64,000 bases of DNA from Pectobacterium brasiliense (GTDB lineage: Bacteria; Pseudomonadota; Gammaproteobacteria; Enterobacterales; Enterobacteriaceae): positions 372,001 through 436,000 of the forward strand of contig NZ_JACGFN010000002.1 of assembly GCF_016950255.1 (NCBI RefSeq), read 5' to 3'. The notes under the pieces were generated by a model, which was not told the origin of the DNA, did no database searches, and saw only the letters and a program-made list of their open reading frames with translations. Shown here one piece after another: positions 56,285-64,000 of this stretch (position 1 is the stretch's first letter; the number at the start of each line of letters is the position of its first letter). Made by a program: the position numbers and the translations under genes.

Positions 56285-56362
56285 CCACATTGAGTAATGT
56301 GGTCAGAATTATGCGGCTATCAGAAAGGCAAAACGTGACGAGTAAAGGTTACTCGTCACGTT
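56285..56362 (-). other. Strong hairpins in the iscR-iscS intergenic region
   Basis: Ten bases after the iscR stop, a 14-bp perfect stem (56332-56345 with 56349-56362, 3-nt loop) is followed by TTTTGCC on the minus strand. A second 7-bp stem lies at 56285-56302. In E. coli, structure in this gap stabilises the iscR part when RyhB triggers decay of iscSUA, so the same role is likely here; partial termination is the alternative. The 268-bp gap has no open frame. Confidence 0.7.
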
Positions 56363-56371
56363 GAAGATATA

Positions 56372-56866
56372 TCAGGCGCGCAGGTTAACGTTGATCGTTT
56401 CCTGGATACGTCCGTTGGCAGTGCGGCGCGTGTCAGCATCCTGACGATCCGCCACATCCAGCACTTCCTTATTATTCACCAGCTCATCCAGCGTGATGTT
56501 ATTCAGGAAGTCGGTAATACGGTCGCTCAGATCGCGCCACAGCGTGTGCGTCAGGCAGCGATCGCCACCCTGGCAACCTTCGCGGCCCTGGCAACGCGTT
56601 GCATCAACAGATTCATCGACGGCCGAAATGACCATACCAACAGCGATTTCATTCGCGTTTTTACCCAGCAGATAACCGCCGCCTGGGCCACGAACGCTGG
56701 CAACCAGTCCGTTTTTACGCAGACGCGAAAACAGCTGCTCCAGGTAAGACAGTGAAATACCCTGGCGTTCAGAAATATCCGCCAATGGAACGGGGCCTTC
56801 CTGGGAGTGCAGAGCCACATCGAGCATGGCGGTAACGGCGTAACGGCCTTTGGATGTCAGTCTCAT
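56372..56866 (-). CDS. iscR: Fe-S cluster-sensing regulator IscR
   Basis: The 164-aa Rrf2-family regulator (E. coli 162) starts at ATG 56866 ([19 protein letters not shown]); an upstream extension is not conserved. The winged HTH includes [20 protein letters not shown], and the three cluster Cys are in [17 protein letters not shown] (near 92, 98, 104). Holo-IscR represses iscRSUA; apo-IscR activates other genes. It is the first gene of isc. Confidence 0.97.
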   Translation of the reverse strand: MRLTSKGRYAVTAMLDVALHSQEGPVPLADISERQGISLSYLEQLFSRLRKNGLVASVRGPGGGYLLGKNANEIAVGMVISAVDESVDATRCQGREGCQGGDRCLTHTLWRDLSDRITDFLNNITLDELVNNKEVLDVADRQDADTRRTANGRIQETINVNLRA

Positions 56867-56941
56867 GATAGTGGTACCTGTAGATAAAACATGTATTATG
56901 AAAACATGTATTGGCAGAACATACCGCGAGTCTGACATTCC

Positions 56942-56981
56942 TGAGTGTTTTAGTCAACTATTTAACCAAGTAAAACACTCA
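56942..56981 (-). promoter_or_regulatory. Probable iscR promoter/IscR-binding region
   Basis: An 11-bp inverted repeat (TGAGTGTTTTA at 56942 with TAAAACACTCA at 56971) flanks a TTGACT, and the minus-strand ATAGTTGACTAAAACACTCA resembles the type 1 IscR site. The same inverted repeat lies 4 bp after the trmJ stop and may also act as terminator for trmJ. Which role applies cannot be settled by eye. Confidence 0.5.
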
Positions 56982-56985
56982 AGTA

Positions 56986-57711
56986 TTATTCGTCGTGCGT
57001 TTTCTGTACCGAACTCAGTATTCCACGCAGGATGTTGAGTTCCTGACTTTCAGGCCTGGCGCGGGTAAACAGGCGGCGCAGCTTGTTCATCACCTGCCCC
57101 TGATGCGCTGGTCGGATAAACCCGGTTTGCAGTAATGTCTGTTCAAGATGCTGATAAAACCGCTCCAGATCGTCGACCAGCGGGTACGGCGATTCTTCAT
57201 GTTGCGGCTGTCCGGCCTGTAAGCGATCCAAATGCGCGATACGCACTTCATAAGCAATGATCTGCACCGCCATCGCCAAATTGAGCGAGCTGTATTCCGG
57301 GTTCGCGGGAATCGCCACGTGATAATGGCATTTCTGAAGCTCTTCATTCGTCAGCCCCACGCGTTCACGCCCAAACACCAGCGCTACTGGCGCGTGTTCC
57401 GCTTCCTGCGCGCTACGAACGCCACACTCGCGTGGTTCCAGCATCGGCCAGGGTAAGGTTCGAGAACGTGCGCTGGTGCCAACGACCAGACCACAGCCTT
57501 CGAGCGCTTGATCGAACGAATCTACAATAGTGGCATTGCCGATAACATCGCTGGCGCCTGCCGCCAACGCAATGGCCTGCGAATCAGGCTTAACCAATGG
57601 GTTGACCAAATAAAGTTTGCTTAACCCCATAGTTTTCATCGCCCTGGCCACTGACCCCATATTGCCAGTGTGCGACGTTTCAACCAGAACAATGCGAATA
57701 TTGTCTAACAT
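56986..57711 (-). CDS. trmJ: tRNA (cytidine/uridine-32-2'-O)-methyltransferase TrmJ
   Basis: The 241-aa SPOUT-class methyltransferase (E. coli 246) reads [45 protein letters not shown] and [18 protein letters not shown], which form the knotted SAM site. It methylates the ribose of residue 32 in tRNAs. It lies upstream of iscR and is divergent from suhB, the E. coli order. Confidence 0.97.
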   Translation of the reverse strand: MLDNIRIVLVETSHTGNMGSVARAMKTMGLSKLYLVNPLVKPDSQAIALAAGASDVIGNATIVDSFDQALEGCGLVVGTSARSRTLPWPMLEPRECGVRSAQEAEHAPVALVFGRERVGLTNEELQKCHYHVAIPANPEYSSLNLAMAVQIIAYEVRIAHLDRLQAGQPQHEESPYPLVDDLERFYQHLEQTLLQTGFIRPAHQGQVMNKLRRLFTRARPESQELNILRGILSSVQKTHDE

Positions 57712-57853
57712 ATGAACTCTGTTATGCGATAGATAGAAGGAAGTCGTGCGAAAAGGAAATCGGCATACCTTAACACAAACTTAGCTATTTTACTTTTCCA
57801 CTGCTATACTCTGCGCCGCTTTCCGTTCTTTAACATTCCAGTGGACCGATACC

Positions 57854-58657
57854 ATGCATCCGATGCTCAACATCGCTATACGCGCTGCGCGTAAAGCCGG
57901 TAATTTAATTGCCAAGAACTATGAAACGCCAGACGCCGTCGAAGCTAGCCAGAAAGGCAGCAACGATTTTGTGACCAACGTCGATCGGGATGCAGAACGT
58001 CTGATCGTTGAAGTCATCCATAAGTCTTACCCACAGCACACCATTATTGGTGAAGAGTGTGGCGAGCTGGTTGGCGAAGATCCGGCAGTACAATGGGTTA
58101 TCGATCCTCTGGATGGCACCACCAACTTCATCAAACGTTTACCCCACTTCGCTGTTTCTATCGCGGTCCGCATTAAAGGCCGTACCGAAGTTGCCGTTGT
58201 TTACGATCCTATGCGTAATGAACTGTTTACCGCGACTCGTGGCCAAGGCGCACAGCTGAACGGCTACCGTCTGCGCAGCAGCACTGCCCGCGATCTGGAA
58301 GGCACCGTACTGGCAACAGGCTTCCCCTTCAAATTAAAACAACACAGCAAAAGCTACATCAATGCCATCGGCGCACTGTTCACCCACTGTGCGGATTTCC
58401 GCCGTACGGGTTCTGCTGCACTGGATCTGGCCTATGTGGCCGCGGGTCGCGTTGACGGTTTCTTTGAAATCGGCCTGAAGCCGTGGGATTTTGCCGGTGG
58501 CGAGCTGCTGGTACGTGAAGCTGGCGGGATCGTGACCGATTTCGTTGGCGGCCATAACTATCTGGCATCCGGCAATCTGGTTGCAGGTAACCCGCGTGTG
58601 GTGAAATCCATTCTGGGCACTATCCGTGAAGAACTGAGCGACGCGCTGAAACGCTAA
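57854..58657 (+). CDS. suhB: Inositol-1-monophosphatase SuhB
   Basis: The 267-aa protein (E. coli 267) has the metal-binding FIG motifs GEECGEL, WVIDPLDGTTNFI and KPWDFAGGELLVREAGG. It hydrolyses inositol monophosphates in vitro, and in E. coli it also joins NusA and NusB in rRNA antitermination. It is divergent from trmJ and followed by a strong terminator. Confidence 0.98.
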   Translation: MHPMLNIAIRAARKAGNLIAKNYETPDAVEASQKGSNDFVTNVDRDAERLIVEVIHKSYPQHTIIGEECGELVGEDPAVQWVIDPLDGTTNFIKRLPHFAVSIAVRIKGRTEVAVVYDPMRNELFTATRGQGAQLNGYRLRSSTARDLEGTVLATGFPFKLKQHSKSYINAIGALFTHCADFRRTGSAALDLAYVAAGRVDGFFEIGLKPWDFAGGELLVREAGGIVTDFVGGHNYLASGNLVAGNPRVVKSILGTIREELSDALKR

Positions 58658-58666
58658 TTCCGACTC

Positions 58667-58717
58667 ACTCCGGCCCATTGCCATAAAAAAGAAATTGGGC
58701 CGGAGTTGTTATTTTTC
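58667..58717 (+). terminator. Rho-independent terminator of suhB
   Basis: ACTCCGGCCCA (58667-58677) pairs perfectly with TGGGCCGGAGT (58696-58706), followed by TGTTATTTTTC, 10 bp after the stop codon. Confidence 0.9.
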
Positions 58718-58758
58718 TTTACATATGAATCCTGTATACGCATTGTTTATCATTATAC

Positions 58759-58771
58759 GATAATAATTATC
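58759..58771 (+). promoter_or_regulatory. Fur box upstream of the siderophore-type ABC genes
   Basis: GATAATAATTATC is a perfect 6-1-6 palindrome; with flanks it matches the 7-1-7 Fur core TGATAAT-N-ATTATCA at 14 of 15 positions. It lies 59 bp before the binding-protein start, so iron repression by Fur is very likely. Confidence 0.8.
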
Positions 58772-58829
58772 AAACTCATTACACTGATAACTTCATCACA
58801 TTGATAAATTGTGAATTAGGATCGCCACC

Positions 58830-59948
58830 ATGTTAAGAAAATCAGTAAGATCGCTCTTTCTGACCGCACTCCTCACCACCCCGCTTTTCAGCTACGCCAC
58901 CCAATATCCTCTTACCGTCACCGATTTCGACGGGAGAAGTGTCACCATTAAACAAGAGCCACAGCGCATCATTCTGCAAGATGGGCGCGATATTATGACG
59001 ATGGCATTGCTTGACCGCGATAATCCCTTTCAGCGTCTGGTCGCCTGGAACAATCTGGCGAAAAAGCAGGACACCGCAACCTGGGATATGCTGAAAGGGA
59101 AATGGCCTCAATCCGTTGGTATTCTGGATATGGGCTTCAGTGACAAAGGTAACGTCGATCTGGAAAGCGTGCTGTCAAAACAGCCGGACCTGATGATTGC
59201 CCAGTTGCGTGCCAAAGCGGCATTGACGGAAAGCGGCGTGATAGACAAACTCAGCGCGCTGAATATTCCAGTTCTGTTCGTCGATTATGAAGTGAATCCC
59301 GCTAAGGATACGGCCCCCAGTATCGACCTGTTGGGCAAAGTGCTGAACCGTGAAGCCAATGCCAAAGCCTATACGGACTTTTATCGTCAACACTTCGATG
59401 CCATTCAGCAGAAAACCGCAGCAGTAACGCCGAAACCCAGCGTATTTATCGAAGCTATCGCCGGCAACTCCGACTCCTGCTGCTTCACTCACGGTCACAA
59501 TGGCTGGGGCGGACTGATTGAAGCCGTCGGCGCGAAAAATATCGGTTCTGATTTGCTGCCGGGTGCATCAGGCTTTGTCTCGCTGGAAAAAATTATCAGC
59601 ATGAAGCCCGATGCCTACATTATGACAGGCTCTAAACGTGGCAACAGTCAGGTCCTGCCGTTAGGCTATGGTGCCAGCGTAGAAGACGTTCGCAATCAGG
59701 CCGCTACGCTGCTAAATCGCACGGGTATCAGTCAGATTCCAGCGGTTCAGGCGAAACACGTTTACGGCGTTTACCACCATTTCTACAACCATCCCTACAA
59801 CATTGTCGGTATGGAATATCTGGCCAAGGATATTTATCCTCAGGCCTTTACCAGCCTGAATCCTGACGATACGTATCGTTATATCATTCAGAATTTTACC
59901 TCGCTGCCTGACAGTGACTTTATCTTTGCCTGGAAACAAGGTGAGTAA
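58830..59948 (+). CDS. Periplasmic binding protein of a ferric-siderophore-type ABC transporter
   Basis: The 372-aa protein has a cleavable signal peptide (SLFLTALLTTPLFSYA) without lipobox, then a class III periplasmic binding fold: YPLTVTDFDGRSVTIKQEPQ, SVLSKQPDLMIAQL, a long linking helix, GWGGLIEAVGAKNIGSD and SLEKIISMKPDAYIMTG. The ligand is probably an iron chelate, given the Fur box and FecCD-type permease next to it; cobalamin or haem are alternatives. Cys residues in the DSCCFTHGHNG stretch are unusual. It is the first gene of a three-gene operon. Confidence 0.9.
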   Translation: MLRKSVRSLFLTALLTTPLFSYATQYPLTVTDFDGRSVTIKQEPQRIILQDGRDIMTMALLDRDNPFQRLVAWNNLAKKQDTATWDMLKGKWPQSVGILDMGFSDKGNVDLESVLSKQPDLMIAQLRAKAALTESGVIDKLSALNIPVLFVDYEVNPAKDTAPSIDLLGKVLNREANAKAYTDFYRQHFDAIQQKTAAVTPKPSVFIEAIAGNSDSCCFTHGHNGWGGLIEAVGAKNIGSDLLPGASGFVSLEKIISMKPDAYIMTGSKRGNSQVLPLGYGASVEDVRNQAATLLNRTGISQIPAVQAKHVYGVYHHFYNHPYNIVGMEYLAKDIYPQAFTSLNPDDTYRYIIQNFTSLPDSDFIFAWKQGE

Positions 59949-59954
59949 TTTTTA

Positions 59955-61037
59955 ATGAGTACAACCACTGAACCGGGTATCCGCAATAATGCCGCGGATG
60001 CCAACACCATTATGGACAACTATCGCGGCATCATTCGACGCCGCGTGGGTGTGATGGCGATACTGCTGTTGATCATCATCGGCTCGTTGTTGCTGGATTT
60101 CACGATGGGGCCTTCAGGGCTGACACTTGATGTGCTTTGGCAGACGCTGACCGATCCGGCCAGCGCCGATGCGGGTACGCGCGTGATCGTCTGGGATATT
60201 CGTCTGCCTTACGCGCTGATGGCTATCGTGGTCGGGCTGGCGCTTGGTCTGGCCGGTGCAGAAATGCAGACGATCCTGAACAACCCGTTGGCCAGCCCGT
60301 TTACGCTCGGCGTTTCTTCCGCCGCTGCGTTCGGTGCTGCGCTGGCTATCGTCCTCGGTATCGGCATCCCCGGTATTCCGGCTCAGTGGTTTATCTCCGC
60401 AAACGCCTTTATCTTTGCACTGCTGGCAGCGTTGCTGCTTGATGGCATTACGCGCTGGACGCAGGTTGCCACCTCCGGCGTCGTGCTGTTCGGTATCGCG
60501 CTGGTGTTCACCTTCAACGCGCTGGTTTCCATGCTCCAGTTCATCGCCAACGAAGACACGCTGCAAGGTCTGGTGTTCTGGACGATGGGCAGCCTGGCCC
60601 GTGCCTCGTGGGAAAAACTGGGCATTCTGCTGCTGGTGCTCGTCATCGTGATGCCAATTTCACTGATGAGCTCATGGAAACTGACCGCGCTACGGTTGGG
60701 TGAAGATCGCGCCGTGAGCTTTGGCATTAACGTCCGCCGCCTGCGTTTGGCGACGCTGCTGCGCATCAGTATTTTATCCGCCATTTCCGTCGCGTTTGTC
60801 GGTCCAATCGGCTTTATCGGTCTGGTTGCTCCGCATATCGCACGCATGATTTTCGGTGAAGATCACCGCTTCTATCTGCCTGCCAGTGCGTTAACTGGCG
60901 CGCTGGTGCTGTCGATGGCATCCGTTGCCTCGAAAAATCTCATCCCCGGCGTCATTATCCCGGTCGGGATCGTCACCTCACTGGTTGGCGTTCCCTTCTT
61001 CCTGAGTATTATCCTGCGCCACAGAGGAAACGTATGA
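59955..61037 (+). CDS. FecCD-family ABC permease
   Basis: The 360-aa protein has about ten membrane helices of the FecCD/BtuC family: RLPYALMAIVVGLALGLAGA, MQTILNNPLASPFTLGVSSA and the cytoplasmic coupling region RLATLLRISIL, then GPIGFIGLVAPHIARMIFGE. A single permease gene implies a homodimer channel. It begins 6 bp after the binding-protein gene and overlaps the ATPase start by 4 nt. Confidence 0.93.
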   Translation: MSTTTEPGIRNNAADANTIMDNYRGIIRRRVGVMAILLLIIIGSLLLDFTMGPSGLTLDVLWQTLTDPASADAGTRVIVWDIRLPYALMAIVVGLALGLAGAEMQTILNNPLASPFTLGVSSAAAFGAALAIVLGIGIPGIPAQWFISANAFIFALLAALLLDGITRWTQVATSGVVLFGIALVFTFNALVSMLQFIANEDTLQGLVFWTMGSLARASWEKLGILLLVLVIVMPISLMSSWKLTALRLGEDRAVSFGINVRRLRLATLLRISILSAISVAFVGPIGFIGLVAPHIARMIFGEDHRFYLPASALTGALVLSMASVASKNLIPGVIIPVGIVTSLVGVPFFLSIILRHRGNV

Positions 61038-61834
61038 ACCAGCAAACCGCTTCTGGATTACGCCTTTCCCACTTTCGCGCGGGTTACCCCAAGCGTCAGG
61101 TGATTCGCGATCTGTCCGTACCACAGCTGCCGCGCGGAAAAATTACCGTGCTGCTCGGCCCTAACGGCAGCGGTAAATCAACGCTGTTGCGTGCAATGGC
61201 AGGTCTGAACGCGTCCGAAGGCGAACTGTGGTTGGATGACACCAACCTGATGGCGTTACCTTTTGCTCAACGAGCGGAAAAAGTCGTTTATCTGCCGCAA
61301 TCGCTGCCTGCGGGCGTTCACCTGCACGTGCTGGAATCGATTATCGTCGCACAGCGCGCATCCGGCGGCATGCACAACGCCGAAAAGCAGGATGAAGTGA
61401 TGAACCTGCTGCGTCAGTTGGGCATTGAACATCTGGCGTTGAGCTATCTCGATCAGCTCTCCGGCGGGCAGAAACAGCTGGTGGGGTTAGCGCAATCGCT
61501 GATCCGTCAACCTTCGCTGCTCCTGCTTGACGAACCGCTCAGCGCGCTGGATCTGAACTATCAGTTCCACGTGATGGATTTGGTACGCAAGGAAACGCGT
61601 AAGCGCAACATCATCACCATCGTGGTAGTGCATGACATCAATATCGCGCTACGCCATGGCGACCACGTATTGATGCTGCAAAACGGTAATTTGATTGCCA
61701 ATGGCGCACCGGCCGAGGTGATTAGCCCTGAAAGCCTGTCAGCGGTCTATGGCGTACGCGGGCGCATCGAGCGCTGTTCGCAGGGCGTGCCGCAGGTGAT
61801 TATCGACGGGCTGGTCAGCGAACCGACCATCTAA
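61034..61834 (+). CDS. ABC transporter ATPase (ferric-siderophore type)
   Basis: The 266-aa ATPase has Walker A GPNGSGKST (about 38-46), the Q loop YLPQSLP, the signature LSGGQKQL, Walker B LLLLDEPLSALD and the switch His in VVVHDINIAL. It is of the FepC/FecE type. Its ATG lies in the permease stop (ATGA), so they are coupled. A hairpin follows the stop. Confidence 0.94.
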   Translation: MNQQTASGLRLSHFRAGYPKRQVIRDLSVPQLPRGKITVLLGPNGSGKSTLLRAMAGLNASEGELWLDDTNLMALPFAQRAEKVVYLPQSLPAGVHLHVLESIIVAQRASGGMHNAEKQDEVMNLLRQLGIEHLALSYLDQLSGGQKQLVGLAQSLIRQPSLLLLDEPLSALDLNYQFHVMDLVRKETRKRNIITIVVVHDINIALRHGDHVLMLQNGNLIANGAPAEVISPESLSAVYGVRGRIERCSQGVPQVIIDGLVSEPTI

Positions 61835-61852
61835 GCTTTTCTCTGTACGAAT

Positions 61853-61880
61853 AGACGGTGAGTTCCCTCACCGTCTTCCT
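61853..61880 (+). terminator. Hairpin after the ABC transporter operon
   Basis: AGACGGTGAG (61853-61862) and CTCACCGTCT (61867-61876) form a perfect 10-bp stem with a 4-nt loop. The tail TCCTTACC is only weakly T-rich. Confidence 0.7.
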
Positions 61881-61958
61881 TACCTTATCAAACGCGACGA
61901 CGCTGATTCACCGCACCAGAGCCATTCATACCGAACATCCACCTTACGTTGCCGCTAT

Positions 61959-62282
61959 TCAGCACAAACGCGCAGAGGCAAGCCCATCACGCATGTTCGT
62001 CAGCATGTTCTCAAACAGACGCAATGCCAAACCCACGCTGTTGACGTTGTAGTAGAGCGCCGCGTCATAATGCTTCAGATAATGTTCAAACTCTGGTTTA
62101 TCGAGCAGTTTATAGATTGCTGTAAATCGCAAAATAAGGTGGCTGCAATTATTGAGATAGAGATCAAGCGTGCGGTAATCGCTTTTCATTAGCTGAGTAA
62201 GCAAGGCGGTCATATGCTCGAATTCTGTCAGTAGCGACGCATAATCCCCCAGATTTTCCGCACTGTGCTCAATCGATTCCAT
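61959..62282 (-). CDS. Small helical protein of unknown function
   Basis: I do not recognise this 107-aa protein. It is predicted all-helical, without signal peptide or membrane segment, and ends in Cys. Stretches such as LLTEFEHMTALLTQLMKSD and LRLFENMLTNMRDG suggest amphipathic helices. GGGAGAGGA, 5 nt before the ATG at 62282, is a strong ribosome-binding site and supports real expression. It lies 85 bp downstream of the chemotaxis receptor gene on the same strand and could be co-transcribed with it. No function is proposed. Confidence 0.7.
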   Translation of the reverse strand: MESIEHSAENLGDYASLLTEFEHMTALLTQLMKSDYRTLDLYLNNCSHLILRFTAIYKLLDKPEFEHYLKHYDAALYYNVNSVGLALRLFENMLTNMRDGLASARLC

Positions 62283-62367
62283 ACCGTCCTCTCCCTTGGC
62301 TTTCGCCGCTGGTCAATCGAACCTATAGCCGCATGCCGCCTGACTGCGCAGCATACGGCACGATAGA

Positions 62368-64000
62368 TTAGAAACGCTGCCAGTCCGCTTCATCCGGAGC
62401 AATGACACCTTTTTTCCTCACGGGAGAAAGGCGCGGCGCGGACACTCCAGGTAGCGCGGATGCAGAAGCGGAGGCAAACGCCAGAGGGGTAACCTGGCCC
62501 ACAATGAATTGCCCAACCAGTTGGCTCAACGTACTTGCCTGTTCCTGCAACGACTGCGACGCCGCAGACGCCTCTTCCACCAATGAGGCATTTTGCTGAG
62601 TCACATCATCCATCTGGTTAACAGCCTGATGCACCTGGCTGATACCCTGGCTTTGCTCCTCAGTCGCCGCCGCGATTTCATTGACTAAATCCGTCACCTG
62701 CTGGATCGCATCTTTCATCGCCGACATGTTTTTCCCTACGTCGCTGGCTTGATCCACACCCGCCGACACCAGCGAGTTTGAGGCATCAATCAAGTCCTTG
62801 ATTTCGCGCGCCGCCGTAGATGACCGCTGTGCCAGCGTGCGCACTTCTCCCGCAACCACCGCAAAACCGCGCCCCTGTTCGCCGGCACGCGCCGCTTCCA
62901 CCGCCGCATTCAGGGCGAGGATATTGGTCTGAAACGCGATACCTTCGATGAGCGCAATGATCTCGGTGATCTTGCCTGAGCTCGTGCGAATGTGTTCCAT
63001 CGTATTCAGCATCGTATTGACGGAATCCGCGCTATTGATGGAGATCTTGCTGGCATTTACCGCCAGCAGGCTCGCCTGCTGCGTGTTCTCCGCGTTCTGG
63101 CGCACCGTCTCACTGATTTCCGTCATACTGGCCGCCGTTTGTTCCAGCGAAGCAGCCTGTTCCTCGGTTCGGGATGACAGATCTTCATTCCCCGCTGCAA
63201 TCTGCGTCGCCGCGCTGCTCACCGACTGCGATGACGCACTCACCGAAGCCAGCGCTGAGGATACCCGCTGCATCAGGCTGTTAAAGGCGCGGGCGGTATT
63301 TCCCACTTCATCCTTGCGTCGATCGTCCGCTTGAATCGTCAGGTCGAGATGGGTACTAACGCTTTCCATCGTCTGACTCATGTTATTCAAACTTTTTCTA
63401 ATGCCCAGAATGGTTCTCACCGCGAAAAAGCCGATCAGCAAGACGATCAACAACGTGCCGGACAACAGGCCAAACCACGTTTGTTCATAGATCCGTTGAT
63501 TCATCTGACGCAGGTCATCGCCAATCTTGATATTAAGATCAAACTGTTTGCGATAGTTGGCGATCAAATTACGTACGGCCTCACCTGGCCCTCCCATGCC
63601 CTGGAGAAGGCCAAGCGCAGTGTCATTTTGATTTGCACGTGATGCATTCAAAAAAGCAGGCAGTGAAGCCTGCAATTTTCCGATGAGATCGATCGCTTTG
63701 TTTGTCAGTTGAAGATCTTCTTCGCTCGAGATGTCATTTTTCAGGTAATACTCATTGAGCGCCTTCAACTCTTCGATGGTTTTAGTGATGTCCTGCTCGA
63801 TCGCAGGCAGCTTACGATCGTCATCCGTGGTCTGATGACGATACAAAAAAAGCACCAGCGAGTTGCTTTTATCCACCAGACTATTTAAATCTTTAATGCT
63901 CGGAATCGCATTATCCTGAACATATTCAAAACGAGACTGGAACCCTGATAACAATGATAAAGTAACAATAACTAATGTGATAAGCGCCAGCGACATTAGC
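62368..64000 (-). CDS. Methyl-accepting chemotaxis protein (5' end beyond window)
   Basis: At least 543 codons are present. TM1 begins at the edge ([18 protein letters not shown]), and the first Met at 63996 has an open frame upstream, so the true start probably lies outside. A periplasmic four-helix-bundle sensor (about residues 20-170), TM2 ([20 protein letters not shown]), a HAMP domain and the signalling domain follow; the hairpin tip [20 protein letters not shown], then [15 protein letters not shown] is intact, and methylation-type Glu/Gln pairs are visible. It ends DWQRF, resembling the CheR/CheB-docking pentapeptide. The ligand is unknown. Confidence 0.95.
   Translation of the reverse strand, partial: LMSLALITLVIVTLSLLSGFQSRFEYVQDNAIPSIKDLNSLVDKSNSLVLFLYRHQTTDDDRKLPAIEQDITKTIEELKALNEYYLKNDISSEEDLQLTNKAIDLIGKLQASLPAFLNASRANQNDTALGLLQGMGGPGEAVRNLIANYRKQFDLNIKIGDDLRQMNQRIYEQTWFGLLSGTLLIVLLIGFFAVRTILGIRKSLNNMSQTMESVSTHLDLTIQADDRRKDEVGNTARAFNSLMQRVSSALASVSASSQSVSSAATQIAAGNEDLSSRTEEQAASLEQTAASMTEISETVRQNAENTQQASLLAVNASKISINSADSVNTMLNTMEHIRTSSGKITEIIALIEGIAFQTNILALNAAVEAARAGEQGRGFAVVAGEVRTLAQRSSTAAREIKDLIDASNSLVSAGVDQASDVGKNMSAMKDAIQQVTDLVNEIAAATEEQSQGISQVHQAVNQMDDVTQQNASLVEEASAASQSLQEQASTLSQLVGQFIVGQVTPLAFASASASALPGVSAPRLSPVRKKGVIAPDEADWQRF

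Overview
The window is chromosomal DNA from a gamma-proteobacterium of the soft-rot Enterobacterales, most likely Pectobacterium. This is inferred from E. coli-like gene order in long blocks, a Prt1/protealysin-type metalloprotease beside its emfourin inhibitor, two ERIC elements and enterobacterial promoter sites. No tRNA, rRNA, CRISPR array, transposase or integrase gene was seen.

Layout. 1-13.4 kb: the end of baeS, then baeR, two acetyltransferases, a glutathionyl-hydroquinone-reductase-like gene, trhP, a CyaR small RNA with a CRP site, yegS, psiE, thiMD under a TPP riboswitch, ahr, a diguanylate cyclase, a sulfite-exporter-family gene and a LysR regulator. 13.4-25.1 kb is an accessory zone: a DUF3750 gene, a long-form ERIC, a 5'-truncated choloylglycine hydrolase, an orphan phage-fibre-like protein with a discoidin-like domain, frameshifted YciI and AraC remnants, a Sel1-repeat protein, one intact HigBA-like toxin-antitoxin pair, sfsB, a second pair whose toxin has lost its N-terminus, and a tetR/quinone oxidoreductase/aldo-keto reductase cassette bounded by identical 24-bp terminators. 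25.1-43.4 kb is a conserved housekeeping block (guaBA, xseA, der, bamB, yfgM, hisS, ispG, rodZ, pilW, rlmN, ndk) into which prt1-emfourin, a cupin gene and an AEC transporter gene have been placed around yfgJ.

43.4-48.6 kb: a second ERIC, then an alpha-glucoside PTS/GH4 module (aglA-aglB), sseA and an RpiR-type regulator. aglA is broken by a 2-nt expansion in a CG-dinucleotide tract. 48.6-58.7 kb: sseB, pepB and the complete isc operon (iscR-S-U-A-hscB-hscA-fdx-iscX), then trmJ and suhB. 58.7-64 kb: a Fur-box-preceded ferric-siderophore-type ABC transporter, a small unknown gene and a methyl-accepting chemotaxis protein cut by the window edge.

No single new multi-gene system is demonstrable. 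The best leads are the orphan fibre-like protein with an N-terminal Cys/His cluster, the CG-tract frameshift in aglA, the toxin gene whose N-terminus was replaced by apparently repetitive DNA, the terminator-flanked redox cassette with tandem operators, tandem FNR-like boxes before trhP, the inverted-repeat-rich insertion in ERIC copy A, and the pentapeptide-repeat extension of RlmN.
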